A model generated the notes under the pieces. The model saw only the letters and a program-made list of their open reading frames with translations. It ran no database searches and had not been told where the DNA came from. Positions 32,311 through 44,910 of a DNA stretch of 64,000 bases are shown here, piece after piece. The stretch covers positions 3,667,501 to 3,731,500 of the forward strand of contig CM057475.1 of the NCBI GenBank assembly GCA_030035585.1, given 5' to 3'. Positions within the stretch are counted from its first letter, which is position 1. The number at the start of each line of letters is the position of its first letter. Origin of the DNA: Dugong dugon. Lineage: Eukaryota > Chordata > Mammalia > Sirenia > Dugongidae. Both the position numbers and the translations under genes were made by a program.

Positions 32311-32845
32311 ACATTTTGCTCCAAATGCTCAAAATTTGAATCACTGTATGATACCTCTAATGTTGGGTGCAAAGATCCCTCTGAAGAAAGACTAATCCAT
32401 AGAAGGATTCTGAACAGTTGTTTGCTTTGAGGAAATGTATTGAGGAAAGACATCATTCTCATTTTTAAAAATAGCTCTTATAAATAACATGGACAATCCT
32501 TCCAAATCAATCTCTTCCACATCCTCTGAAGCTAACCAGATTTTATTATTAAATATTTATGGATATGTACCATATTTTCTGGAATGTTCATTTGAGAGAC
32601 CAATTACATGAGATTTAATTCTATGTGTTTATAAATCTTTTCCCAGTGATTTTAAAAAGAATTTGATACAGTTTACAATAAAAGCCCTATTTATAATTCA
32701 AATTAATGATGTATTTGGGGCTTATTTTTACATGCCTTGAGCATTTTTTAAAGTACATGGGTTCTCTTGCATAATTGACATGCATGGTGCATTCACAACT
32801 AACATTTTGGTGAGTGCAGTGTAAAAACCATCTTCCTGGGAGGCA
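32311..32845. other. No recognisable feature
   Basis: AT-rich host sequence between MIR relics. Nothing assignable was seen. Confidence 0.35.
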
Positions 32846-32849
32846 GCAG

Positions 32850-32990
32850 ATTAGGTCTAGCTTGACCTCTGCCTTTAAAAATTCTGTAACTTTAGGCAAG
32901 CTGTATTTGTTCTGAACATCAGTTTCCTCCTTATAAAGTGAGAAACTTGAAACAGATCTGTGGTGTCAGTTATCTTTTGAAAGTGTTTTA
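32850..32990 (+). repeat. MIR relic
   Basis: TAGCTTGACCTCTGCCTTTA, GTAACTTTAGGCAAGCTG and ATCAGTTTCCTCCTTATAAA resemble the MIR core. Confidence 0.6.
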
Positions 32991-33189
32991 AGTTAAGAAT
33001 GAAAATCATGAGTTCAAATTACTGCAAGATTTCCAAGTTGCTGTGACCACTGTCTTGTTTTTTTGAAACATGCTTTTTTTAAAAAAAAAAAAAAAAAATC
33101 TATGTTATATAGTATGTAGATTTATATAATTTTATAAAAAGACTTCTATCAGGAGTACAATCTCTGAGCACCCTTTGTGTGCACCTCTC

Positions 33190-33290
33190 TGAATTTGCTG
33201 TCAGAAGATCTGATTTTCATCTGTTGGCTGTGTGATGTTATGCAAACCATTTAGCCTCTCTGAGCCTTTAACGCCATTGCTCTATCTGTA
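33190..33290 (+). repeat. MIR relic, partial
   Basis: GGCTGTGTGATGTTATGCAA then CCATTTAGCCTCTCTGAGCC fits the MIR core. The copy is short. Confidence 0.55.
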
Positions 33291-33449
33291 CACCTTTCTG
33301 CATCTGTGTCCCACTCTGTATTTTCTGCTTCTCTAAGGCTTGGGCATGAAAGCTTCCTTATCTTGATCTTTGCCGTAGCTTTTAGAATAAGACAAGCACA
33401 ACACATACTTGTTCTCTGAGTGGATAGTTTTGATGGACAGAATTTCACT

Positions 33450-34110
33450 TTCTTTTTATGCCAAGTGCTTTTTTTGCATGAATTTATATGATCATCTGAT
33501 TTTTATTCTTTAGCCTGTTGAAGTTACGTTGATTGAATTTTAAAAATCGAAACAACCTTGGGTACCTGGAATAAATCCCACTTAGTCAGGGTGTATAATT
33601 ATTTTTATACATTGCTAGATTTAATTTTCTAATATTTTGTTGAAGAATTTTTCATCTAAGTTTATGAGAAATATCAGTCTACAGTTTTCATTTTGTGCTG
33701 TTCTTTTCTGGTTTTATATCAGAGTAATACTAGCCTCACAAAATAAGTTGGGATGTCTTCTATTTTCTGGAAGAGATACTGTGAAATTGATGTTAAATAT
33801 TATGTAAATGTTTGGTAGAAGTCTCCAGTGAAATAATTTTGTATCTGGAGATTTCTTTTCAGGACTTTTTAGATTGCAAACCCAATTTCATCAATGGTTA
33901 TAGGACTATTCAGGTTGTCTATTTCATCCTCATTGAGTTTTGCTAGTTTGAAGTTTCTGAGAAATTAGTTCAATTCTTCCAAGTTCTTATATTTATGAGC
34001 ATAAAAGTGTTTGCAGAATTCTCTTAGTATTCTTTTTATGGCCACAGAATCTGTAGCGATATCTATTGTTTGGTGATCATATAATCTCTCTTTTTTGTCA
34101 GTCTTGCTAG
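33450..34110 (-). repeat. Ancient L1M-type LINE, antisense ORF2 RT region (part 1)
   Basis: The plus strand follows the antisense L1 ORF2 consensus: TATGATCATCTGATTTTTAT, GGAATAAATCCCACTTAGTC, CTAATATTTTGTTGAAGAAT, TATGAGAAATATCAGTCTAC and CCTCACAAAATAAGTTGGGA. It breaks off at CAGTCTTGCTAG, where the RTE begins, and continues at 44911. Mammal-wide L1M age is inferred from its divergence and its position as the outermost layer. Confidence 0.8.
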
Positions 34111-35292
34111 GAAAATTTGAAGTTTTCGAAAATGAAATGGAACACATAAAGATCTATATCCTAGCTGAAATGGACTGGTGTTGGCCATTTTGAATCAGAC
34201 AATTACATGGTCTACTACACTGGGAATGACAAATGGAAGAGGAATGGCATCACATTCATCATCAAAAAGAACATTTCAAGATCTATCCTGAAGTGCTATG
34301 CTGTAAGTGATAGGATAATATCCATATGCCTACAAGGAAGACCAGTTATTCAATTTATTCAAATTTATGCACCAAACGTTAATGCTGAAAATAAGGAAAT
34401 TGAAGATTTTTACCAATTTCTGAAGTCTGAAATTGATCCAACATGCAATCAACATGCATTGATAATTACTGGTGATTGGAATGTGAAAACTGGAAACAAA
34501 GAAGACTGATATGTAGTTGGAAAACATGGCTGTGGTGGAAAAAAATGACACTAGACTTTGCATGATAGAATTTTGCAAGATCAACAACTTATTCACGGCA
34601 AATACCTTTTCTCCACAACATAAACGGTCACTCTTCATGTAGACCTCACTAAATGGAAAACAGGAATCAAACTGACTACATCTGTGGAAAGAGACAATGA
34701 CAAAGCTCAATACCATCAGTCAGAACAAGTTCAGGGGCCGACTAAGGAACAGACAGTCAATTGCTCATATGCAAGTTCAAATCGAAGCTGAAGAAAATTA
34801 AAACAAGTCCATAAGAGCCAAAATACGACCTTGAGTATATCCCACCTGAATTTAGAGACCATATCAAGAATAGGTTTGATGCACTGAAGTGACTGAAGAC
34901 AAAATGAGTTACAGTATGACATCAAGGACAGCATACATGAAGAAAGCAAAAGGTCATTAAAAAGGCAGGAAAGACAGAAAAGACCAAAATGGATATCAGA
35001 AAAGACTCTGAAACTTGTTCATGAATGAAGAGTAGCTAAAGCAAATGGAAGAAATGATGAAACAAAAGAGTTGAACAGAAGATTTCAAATGGCAGCTGAA
35101 GAAGACAAAGTATTATAATGTAATGTGCAAAGAACTAGAGTTAGAAAACCAAAAGGGAAGAACATACTCAGTATTTCTCAATCTGGAAGAACTTAGGAAA
35201 AAATCTGAGCCTCAAGTTGCAATACTGAACGATTCTATGGGCAAAATATTGAACAACTCAGTAAGCATCAAAAGAAAATGGAAGGAAAACAC
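34111..35292 (+). pseudogene. RTE LINE part 1 (endonuclease and linker)
   Basis: This is the 5' half of a 5'-truncated RTE. The apurinic-like endonuclease region at 34207-34509 reads through NGITFIIKKN and IQIYAPNVNAENKEIEDFYQ to TGDWNVKTGN. The GDWN metal-site motif lies at 34471-34482. The downstream linker is degenerate. It stops at GAAGGAAAACAC (35281-35292), where an L1 fragment was inserted, and resumes at 43340. The duplication CAGTCTTGCTAG (34099-34110) and CAGTATTGGTAG (44911-44922) marks the RTE's own insertion into the L1M relic. Confidence 0.88.
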
Positions 35293-35518
35293 TAACTAGA
35301 CAATAGCTAAGTGGTAAATTTGGTGAAAGGTAAGACAGTACACAATACCGGGGATGCCAGCACAACTTGTTTAAGGCAAGTCATGTAAGCTCCATAGACA
35401 CATCCACACTCCCTGAAGGACCAAATTACTCGGCTGAGTGCCGTGGGGACCATGGTCTTGGGGAACATCTAACTCAATTGGCATAACATAGTTTATAAAG
35501 AAAATGTTCTACATTCTA
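35293..35518 (+). mobile_element. LINE-1 type A 3'-UTR fragment (left part)
   Basis: It matches copy 1 around 11699-11930: GGTGAAAGGTAAGACAGTAC, GGACCATGGTCTTGGGGAAC, CTCAATTGGCATAACAT. It continues at 43134 after copy 3. It is flanked by GAAGGAAAACAC and GAAGGAATAGAC (43340-43351), an imperfect duplication of RTE sequence. Confidence 0.85.
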
Positions 35519-35896
35519 GATGGCGGAGTAGTCAGAGGCTTCCTGTGGTCTCTCTTACAACAAAGACCAAAAAAAACAAGTGAATCAATTGTATACGACT
35601 ATCTAGGAGCCCTGAACATCAAAGGCAAAGCTGAAGAATTGGACTGAGTGGCGGGGCAGAGAGACGGTTCAAAAGCAGCAAGGAGTTGCCATACCTGACC
35701 CGGTGGGAGCCCGAGCCCTTCAGGCCTGATCAGCTCCTGTGCATGGTGAGGCTAGCAGTGGTGCTCTGGAGGCGTTTTCCCGATTGGGAGAGGCCCAGTG
35801 ACAGAGAGTCTACTCGGCCATCCAGAGCCAGTAAAAAGCAGCACTCACGCAGCTAAAGATGAGTGCCTGCGTCTGGCCTACCACAGGGATAAAACA

Positions 35897-35931
<35 letters not shown>

Positions 35932-36955
35932 ATTTGGGAAAAACCTCTCTCCCATTTTCCTCCCCACTTCCTACTCCGCACTGGATCCCAGGTGGCTTCA
36001 GTAATTACAGAGTCCCATTGTCTGGAAGTAGGACCCTTAAAGTGCCCTGAGCCATTCTCCCAGCCTTGGAGAGGGAACAAATTAACAAACAGGGAAAAAA
36101 TAAGCTGATGGTTTCTCTAAGCCAGGACCTCAGGGTTGGCACAGCTCCTTTGCCTAGGCACGGGCATAAGGGGTCCACAGACTTCGAATGCCTTTCACCC
36201 CTGCATGGACTTGTGTGGGCCCATTTCAACAGCTTAAACCCTCATTACCACAGTACAACAGGGTATATACCTAAAGTCTAACGTCAACTGTTTCAGTTGT
36301 GAACTGGCAGGTTTGTGATATTTGACACTGCTCTGCCCATTAAGCAGGTTCTTCACCTGCCCACATCAGGGGCTTGAGGACTGGTGACTCCACCCACACC
36401 ACCTATCCACCTGTGAAAGGGGTCCAAGAATAAGTGCTGCTCCCTAGTCCTTACAGCCAACAGCACTGGGTGCTCATAGTCCAACTGCAAAACCCACCTA
36501 CCTACTCACTCTAGGGAACAAGGACACACTTTCCTTTCAGACACTCAGGGGCAGCCGTCAGCTCCCTGCCTTACTCAACATGTGATCCCCGACTACAGCC
36601 AGATACCTGCGCCTACACAAATCACCCATGCCTGTCTAGGACTGTCGATGAGAGTCTGTACCAAACACTTGGTGACCAAATACCTGGACACCTAAACTGA
36701 GTCCATAAAAAAAATTTAATGGATTCCTGGGCTCACATATTTAGTAACATATCTAACCACCTGGTGACAGGATGTTAGAGCTTCAAAGGCACCAATAATC
36801 AAACTAGTTCACACAAGCAACCTATTTGAGCTTATCAAAACAAAACAAAATAAGAAGCTAGGACACAGTAAGCAAATATAAAATAAACAAATTATAATAA
36901 CTGATTGATGGCTTGGAGACAATGGTCAATATCAAATCATATAAAGACACAGACC
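35519..36955 (+). promoter_or_regulatory. LINE-1 copy 3 (type B) 5' UTR
   Basis: A YY1-like ATGGCGGAG block sits at the very 5' end (35520-35528), as in other mammalian L1s, where YY1 directs correct initiation. A run of about 32 A residues at 35898-35929 splits the leader into two segments. Copy 4 has the same arrangement (A-run 58851-58873). Confidence 0.7.
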
Positions 36956-37917
36956 ATGATGACTTCAGCAAGCTCCCAAAATAAAGAATCAATAAATTTT
37001 CTGCAGGAAGGGAATTTCTTGGAATTACCAGAGGCAGAATACAAAGATTAATATACAGAACTCTTCAAGATATTAGGAAAAAAATCTTCAAAATGCAGAG
37101 AAATCCAAAGAACATACCGACAAAGCGGTAGAGGAACTTCAAAAGGTTACTCAAGAGCATAATGACAAATTTAGTAGGCTGCAATAACCCATAGACTGCA
37201 GTCACAAATCCAGAAGATATACAATAAAATTTCAGAATTAGACAACTCAATAGAAAGTCATAAGAGCAGAATTGAGGCTGTAGAAATCAGAATTAGAGAG
37301 ACTAAAGATAAAGCACTTGACACCAACTTATTGAGGAAAAATCAGATAAAAGAATTTTAAAAAATGAAGAAACTCTAAGAGGTATGTGGGACTCTATCAA
37401 GAGAAATAACCTATGAGTGATTGGAGTACCAGAACAGGGGTGGGGGCATAACAGAAAATACAGAGAAAATTGTTCATCTGTTGACAAAAAACTTCCCTGA
37501 TATTATGAAAGATGAGAAGATATCTATCCAAGATGCTCATCGAACCCCACGTAAGGTAGATACCAAAAGAAAGTCATCAAGACATATTATAATCAAACTT
37601 GCCAAAACCAAAGATAAAGAGAGAATTTTAGAGCAGCTAGGGATAAATGAAAAGTCATCTACAAAGGAGAGTCAATAAGAATAAGCTCGTACTACTCAGC
37701 AGAAACCAAGCAGGCAAGAAGGCAATGAGATGACGTATATAAAGCCTTGAAAGAAAAAAATTGCCAGACAAGAATTATATATCCAGTAAAACTCTCTCTC
37801 AAATATGATGGCAAAATTACGACATTTCCAGATAAACAGAAGTTTAGGGAATTAGCAAAAACCAAACCAAAATTACAAGAAATAGAAAAGGGAGTCCTCC
37901 AGTTATAAAATCAATAA
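36956..37917 (+). pseudogene. L1 ORF1 (type B), disrupted
   Basis: It starts MMTSASSQNKESINF and includes a degenerate coiled coil. A readable C-terminal part at 37421-37678 has DEKISIQDAHRTP and SSRHIIIKLAKTKDKERI. The frame breaks near 37045 (ACAAAGATT where copy 4 has ACAAAAGATT), and further shifts and stops lie downstream. The final stop is TAA at 37915-37917, with an earlier TAA at 37906-37908. The product would be non-functional. Confidence 0.85.
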
Positions 37918-38361
37918 AAACAGATAACAACACAAGACTAGAACACAGGAAAGAGCAACCAGTTATCAACTCAGATAGGAAGTCACAAAAATAAATCAAA
38001 GCTAAACCTCTGAAAATAGGAAAACAGAGATGTCAACATGTAAAGAAAAACAACATTAAAACAAAAAAAGAGGGACTAAAAAATACAGACATAGATTTTT
38101 CATATGGAGAGGATGTCAAGACAATATAAAGAAATAAAAGACTGGTTTAAACTTAGAAAAATTGGGGTAAATATTAAGGTAACCAAAAAGGAAACCAACA
38201 ATCCTATGCATCAAAATAAAAAACAAGAAAAATACAAAGTCTCTGCAAATACAAAATCAACAAAAATGAAAAAGATGAAATAAAACTCATAAAGAAAAAG
38301 ACTTAGTACAGAAAATTAAATAGAACAAAGAAACTGTGAACAAAACACAAAAGATATCAAA

Positions 38362-41300
38362 ATGAGAGTATTAAATTCATACTTCTCAATAATTGCACTG
38401 AATGTAAATGGACTAAATGCACCAATAAAGAGACAGAGAGTTGCAGAATGGATAAAAAACAAAATCCATCTATCCGCTGCCTGCAAGAGACACACCTTAG
38501 ACTTAAAGACACAAACATTCTAAAACTCAAAGGATGGAAAAAATATATCAGGCAAACAACACTCAAAAAAGAACAGGAGTGGAAATATTAATCTCTGACA
38601 AAATAGACTTTAAAATAAAATCCACCCCAAAGGATAAGGAAAGACAGTATATAATGATTAACGTATCAGGACACCAGGAGGACATAACTATTATAAATAT
38701 TTATGCAGTCAGCGACAGGGCTCCAAAATACATAAAACAAACACTACCAGCATTGGAAAGAGAGATAAACAACTCCACAATAATAGTAGGAGATTTCAAC
38801 ACTCCACTTTTGGTAAAGGACAGAACATCGAGAAAGAAGCTCAGTAAAGACACGGATGATCTAAAGGCCACAATCAAGCAACTTGATCTCATGGACATAT
38901 ACAGAATACTCCACCAAACATCAGCCAAGTATACTTTCTTTTCCAGCACATATGGAACATTCTCCAGAATAGACCATATACTAGGCCATAAAGCAAGCCT
39001 TAACAGAATCCAAAGCGTCAAAATATTGCAAAGCATCTTTTCTGACCATAAAGCCATAAAAGTAGAAATCAATAACAGAAGAAAACAGGGAAAAAAAATC
39101 AAACACATGGAAATTGAATGGCACCTTGCTCAAAAACTACTGGGTTATAGAAGAAGAAATTAAGGCTGGAATAAAGAAATTTACAGAATCAAACAAGAAC
39201 GAAAACACACCCTACCAGAATCTTTGAGATACAGTAAAAGCAGTGCCCAGAGGTCAGTTTATAGCAATAAAAGCACACATCCAAAAAGAAGAAAGGGCCA
39301 AAATCAAAACATTAACCCTACAACTTGAACATGTAGAAAGACAACAGCAAAAGAAGCAGTTGGGCACCAGAGGAAAGGAAATAATAAGAATTAGTTGAAT
39401 TTAATGAAATAGGGACTATAAAAAACTATTGAAAGAGTTAACAAGACCAAAAGTTGGTTCTTTGAAAAGATCTATAATATCAATAAACCATTGACCAAGC
39501 TGTCAAAAGAAAAACATGAAACAAATAACCCTTATAAGAAATGAGATAGATGATATCACAACATACCCAACAGAAATTAAAGGAATCATAACAGAATACT
39601 ATGAAAAATTACACTCTAATAAATTTGAAAACTTAGAGGAAATGGACAAATTTCTAGAAACTCACTACCTACCTAAACTAACACAATAAGAGGTAGAACA
39701 ACTAAATAAACTTATAATAAAAGAAGAGATTGAAAAGGTAATTTAAAAACTCCCAACAAAAAAAGCCCTGGCCTGGACGGTTTCACTAGAGAATTCTACC
39801 AAACTTTCAGAAAAGAGTTAACACCACTACTACTAAAGGTATTTCAGAGCATAGAAAATGATGGAATACTCCCAAACTCATTCTATGAGGCCAGCATAAC
39901 CTTGATACCAAAACCAGGTAAAGACACTACAAAAAAAAAGAAAGAAAATTACAGACCAATATTCCTCAAGAATATTGATGCAAAAATCCTCAACAAAATT
40001 TTATCCAATAGAATTCAGCAACAAATCAAAGAAATAATTCACCATGATCAAGTGGGATTTATACCAGGTATGCAGGGATGGCTCAACATTAGAAAAACAA
40101 TCAATGTAATCCATCACATAAATAAAAGACAAGAACCACAGAATCTTATCAATTGATGCAGAAAAGGCTTTCAACAAAGTCCAGCACCCATTCAGGATAA
40201 AAACTCTCAGTAAAATAGGAATAGAAAGGAAATTCCTGAACATAATTAAGGGCATTTATACAAAGCCAACAGCTAACATCATCCAAAATGGAGAGACTTT
40301 AAAAGCATTCCCCTTGAGAACAGGAACCAGACAAGGATGTCCTTTATCACCACTCTTATTCAACACTGTGCTGGAGGTCCTAGCCAGAGCAATTAGGCTA
40401 CAAAAAGAAATGAAGGGCATACAAATTGGTAAGGAAGAAGTAAAAGTATCTCTATTTGCAGATGATATGATCTTATATACAGAAAACCCCAAAGAATCCA
40501 TAGGAAACCTACTAGAACTAATAGAAGATTTCAGCAAAGTTTTGGGATACAGGATAAACATACCAAAATCAGTTGGATTCCTCTACACCAACAAAGAGAA
40601 CCTCCAAGAGGAAATCACGAAATTAATACCATTTACAAGAGCCCCCAAGAAGATAAAATACATAGGAATAAATCTAACCAGAGATGTAAAAGATCTATAC
40701 AATGAAAACTACAAGACACTACTGCAAGAAACCAGAAAAGACCTGCATAAGTGGAAAAATATACCTTGCTCATGGATAGGAAGACTCAACATTGTGAAAA
40801 TGTCAATTCTACCCAAAGCTATCTACAGATACTATGCAATTCCTAACCAAATTCCAATGGCATTTTTTAATGAAATATAGAAACAAATCACCAACTTCAT
40901 ATGGAAAGGGAAGAGGCCCCGAATAAGTAAAGCATTGCTCAAGAAGAAGAACAAAGTGGGAAACCTCACACTACCTGATTTTAGAACCTATTATGCCGCC
41001 AGAGTAGTCAAAACATCCTGGTACTTTTACAACAGATACATAGACCGATGGAACAGAATTGAGAATCCAGATGTAAATTCATCCACATGTGAGTGGCTGA
41101 TATGTGACAAAGGCCCAAAGTCCGTTGAATGGGGAAAAGACAGTCTCTTTAACAAATGGTGCTGGCATAACTGGATATCCATCTGCAAAAAACTGAAACA
41201 AGACCCATACCTCACACCATGCACAAAAACTAACTCAAAATGTATCAGAGACCTAAATATAAAATGGAAAACGATAAATATCATGGAATAAAAAAAATAG

Positions 41301-42176
41301 GGACAACGCTAGGAGCCCTAATACATGGCATTAACACAATATGAACCATAAGTAACAATGCAAAAACACCAGAAGAGAAAACAGATAACTGGTAGCTCCT
41401 AAAAATGTAACGCTTATGCTCATCAAAAGACTTTATCAAAAGAGTAAAAAGACAACCTGCAGACTGGGAAAAAAATTTTGGTTATGATAAATCCAATCAG
41501 CGTCTAATCTCTAAAATCTTCAAGATACTGCAAAACCTCAACAATGAAAGGACAAACAACCCAACTAAAAAATAGGCAAAGGATATGAACAAACACTTCA
41601 CCAAAAAAGACATTCAGGAGACTAACAAACACATGAGGAAGTGCTCAGGATCATAGCCATTAGAAAAATGCAAATCAGAACTACAATGAGATACCATCTC
41701 ACCCCAACAAGGATAGCATTCATCCAAAAAACACAAAATAATAAATGTTGGAGAGGTTGTGGAGAGATGGAAACACTTATACACTGTTGGTGGGAATGTG
41801 AAACGGTACAACCACTTTGGAAATTGATATGACACTTCCTTAAAAAGCTAGAAATAGAAGTACAATACCATCCAGCAATCCCACTCCTTGGAATATATCC
41901 TAGAGAAATAAGATCTGTCACACAAATACATATATGCACACCCTTGTTCATTGCAGCACTGTTCATGAGAGCAAAAAGATGGAAACAACCTAGGTGCTCA
42001 TCAATGGAAAAATCAATAAATTATGGTATATTCACACAATGGAATACTACACAACGATAAAGAAAAACAATGAAGCCGTGAAACATCTTATAACATGGAG
42101 GAATCTGGAAGGTATTATGCTGAGTGAATTTAGTTAGTCGCAAAAGGACAAACATTGTATAAGATCACTATTATAA
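38362..42176 (+). pseudogene. L1 ORF2 (type B), disrupted by many lesions
   Basis: It begins MRVLNSYFSIIALNVNGLN. Readable blocks are endonuclease 38534-39163 (IVGDFNTPLLVKDRTS with Asp kept, and IFSDHKAIKVEINN), RT 39902-40156 and 40314-40880 ([15 protein letters not shown] and [14 protein letters not shown], with intact FADD), and C-terminal 40935-41291. The Cys/His knuckle survives at about 41745-41810 ([18 protein letters not shown]). At least six frameshifts or stops separate these blocks. It ends HCIRSLL-stop at 42174-42176. Confidence 0.9.
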
Positions 42177-43133
42177 AAACCCAAGAAAAGGTTTAAACAC
42201 AGAAGACAACATTCTTTGATTGTTACGAGGCTGGGGAGGGAGAGAGGTATTCACCAGCCAGAAAGTAGACAAGAATTATCTTAGTGAAGGGAAGGACAAC
42301 ACACACTATAGGGGAAGTTAGCACAACTGGAGTAAACAAAAGCTAAGAAGTTTCCTGAATACAACCAAACACTTTGAGTGACAGAGTAGCAGGGGCAGGG
42401 GTCTGGGGACCATGCTTTCAGGAGATATCTAGGTCATTTTAAGAAAATGTTTTGCATCCCACTTTGGTGAGTCTTGTCTGGGGTCTTAAAAGCTAGTGAT
42501 TGGCCCTCTACGATGCTTTAATTGGTCCCAACTCACCTGGAGTAAAGGAGAATGAAGAACACCAAAGGCACAAGGAAAGTATAGCCCAAGAGACAGAAAG
42601 GGCCACGTAAACCAGAGACTTCATCAGCCTGAGACCAGAAGATCTAGACGGTGCCCAGCTACCACTGTGACCACTCTGACAGGGAACACAACAGAGTCCC
42701 TGACAGAGCAGAAGAAAAGTGGGGTGCAGAACTCAAATTCTAGTAAAAAGACCAGACTTAACAGTTTGACTGAGACTATTGAAGACGTGGTCCCCGGGCT
42801 CTCTGTTAGCCCAAAAGTAAAACTATTCCTGAGGTCAACTCTTCAGACAAAGATTAAACTGGACTATGGGACATAAAATGATGCTCATGAAGCGTGTGTT
42901 TCTTAGCTCAAGAAAATACATGAGATTAAATGAATAGCTCTCATCCGGAGGTGAGAGGAGAAGGCAGAAAAGGTCAGGAGTTGGTTGAATGGACATGGGA
43001 AATTCGAGGTGGAATGGAAGAGTGTGCTGTCACAGTATAGGAAAAACAAGTAGGGTCACAAAACTATAAATTTTTGTATGAGAGACTAACTTGAATTGTA
43101 AACTTTCACTTAAAGCACAACAATAAAAAGAAA
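42177..43133 (+). other. LINE-1 copy 3 (type B) 3' UTR
   Basis: It carries GGCTGGGGAGGGAGAGAGGT, a purine-rich G block near its start. It then matches the 27806-28686 fragment for most of its length and ends in an A-rich tail. Several short blocks (TCTGGGGTCTTAAAAGC and the CAGAG..GGGGACCATG region) also resemble type A, so the two UTR types share part of their ancestry. Confidence 0.8.
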
Positions 43134-43339
43134 AAAATGTTCTATATTCTATTTTGGTGAAGAGTATCTGGGGGCTTAAAAGCTTGTGAACGGCCATCTA
43201 AGATACTCCACTAGTCTCACCCCATCAGCCGCAAGGAAGAACGAAAAAAACTAAAGACACAAGGGAAAGATTAGTCGAAAGGTCTAATGGACCACAGCTA
43301 CCACAGCCTCTGCCAGACTGAGTCCAGTACAACTAGATA
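43134..43339 (+). mobile_element. LINE-1 type A 3'-UTR fragment (right part)
   Basis: It continues the 35293-35518 piece: GTATCTGGGGGCTTAAAAGC, GGCCATCTAAGATACTCCAC, GGACCACAGCTACCAC. It stops at GTACAACTAGAT, equivalent to about 12108 in copy 1, with no poly(A). The rest of the 3' UTR is absent. Confidence 0.85.
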
Positions 43340-44910
43340 GAAGGAATAGACAGAGTTTCTGTACCAAAATGAACTGGACAACATTCAACCATTTCAGGAG
43401 GTAGTATATAATTAAGAACCGATAGTATTGAAGGAAGAAGTTCAAGCTGCACTGAAGGCAATGGCGAAAAACAAGGCTCCAAGAATTGATGGAATACCAA
43501 TTAAGACATTTCAACAAACAGATGCAGTGCTGGAGGTGTTCACTCATCTATGCTAAGAAATTTGGAATACAGCTACCTGGACAATTGACAGAAAGAGATC
43601 CATATTTGAGCCCATTCCAAAGAAAGGTGATTCAACACAATGCAGGAAGTATGGAACAATATCATTAATGTCACACACAAGTAAAATTTTACTGAAGACA
43701 TTTTGAAAACGGTTGCAGCAGTACATTGACAGGGAACTGCCAGAGATTCAAGGCAGATTCAGAAGAGAATATGGAATGAGAGATATCATAGCTGATTTCA
43801 GATGGATCCTGACTGAAAGCAGAGAATACCAGAAAATTGCTTACCTGTGTTTATTGACTATGCAAAGACATTTCAACTGCGTGGATCATGAAAATTTTGG
43901 ACAACATTGTGAAGAATGGTAATTTCAGAACACTTCATTGTGCTCATGCAAGAGGAAGTCGTTTGAACAGAACAAGGGGATACTGCGTGAATTAAAGTCA
44001 GGAAAGGTGTGTGTCAGAATTGTATCCTTTCACCATACTTATTCAATCTGTATGCTGAACAAAATAATCCGAGAAACTGGACTATATAAAGAAGAATGGG
44101 GCATCAGGATTGGAGGAAGACTCACTGACAACCTGCAATATGCAGATGACACAACTTTGCTTGCTGAAAGCAATGAGGACTTGAAGAACTTACTGATGAA
44201 GATCAAAGACCACAGCGTTCATTATGGATTACACCTCAACATAAAGAAAACAAAAATCTTCACAACTGTACCAATAAGCAACATCATGATAAACAGAGAA
44301 AATATTGAAGTTGTCAAGGATTTCATTTTAGTTGGATCCACAATCAATGTCCATGGAAGCAGCAGTCAAGAAATCAAAGAATGTATTGCACTGGACAAAT
44401 CTGCTGCAAAAGACCTCTTTAAAGTGTTGAAACGCAAAGAGGTCACTTTGAGGACTAAGGTACACCCGACCCGAGCCATAATATTTTCAATCACCTTATA
44501 TGCATGCAAAAGCTGGACAATGAATAAGGAAGACTGAAGAAGAGTTGAAGCATTGGAATTATTGTATTGTTGAAGAATATTGAATATTGAATGACTGCCA
44601 GAAGAACAAACAAGTCTGTCTTGGAAGAAGTACAGCCAGAGTGTTCCTTGGATGTGAAGGTGGAAAGACTTCGTCTCTTATACTTTGGACATATTACCAA
44701 CAGGGACCACTCCCTGGAGAAGGACATAATTCTTGGTAAGATAGAGGGTCAGTAAAAAAGAGGAATACCTTTGGAGAGATAGACACATTGCCCGCAACAA
44801 TTGGCTCAAATATAGTATTGATTATGAGGATGGTCCAGGGCCATGTAGTGTTTTGTTCTGTTGTATATTGGGTCACTATGAGTTGGAATCTACTCAACGG
44901 CACCTAACAA
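43340..44910 (+). pseudogene. RTE LINE part 2 (reverse transcriptase and 3' end)
   Basis: The RT domain is readable at 43486-44537 through DREIPEIQGRFRREYGMRD-like words, RIGGRLTDNLQYADDTTLLA and GLHLNIKKTKIF. YADD lies at 44139-44150. The thumb and C-terminal part follows (VGSTINVHGSSSQEIKE and YACKSWTMNKED). The 3' UTR runs to GAATCTACTCAACGGCACC and TAACAACAG at 44910. Several frameshifts and stops make it non-functional. With part 1 it sums to about 2.75 kb, short of a full RTE of roughly 3.3 kb, because the 5' end is missing. Confidence 0.9.

Larger units (their letters stand above)
35519..43133 (+). mobile_element. LINE-1 copy 3 (type B), full length, decayed
   Basis: It starts GATGGCGGAGTAGTCAGAGG and ends AGCACAACAATAAAAAGAAA. 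It is bounded by the duplication AAAATGTTCTACATTCTA (35501-35518) and AAAATGTTCTATATTCTA (43134-43151), one mismatch in 18. Parts: 5' UTR 35519-36955, ORF1 36956-37917, ORF2 38362-42176 and 3' UTR 42177-43133. Its UTRs resemble copy 4 and the 27.8-kb fragment, not copies 1 and 2. Both reading frames carry many lesions, so it is older than copy 1. Confidence 0.93.
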
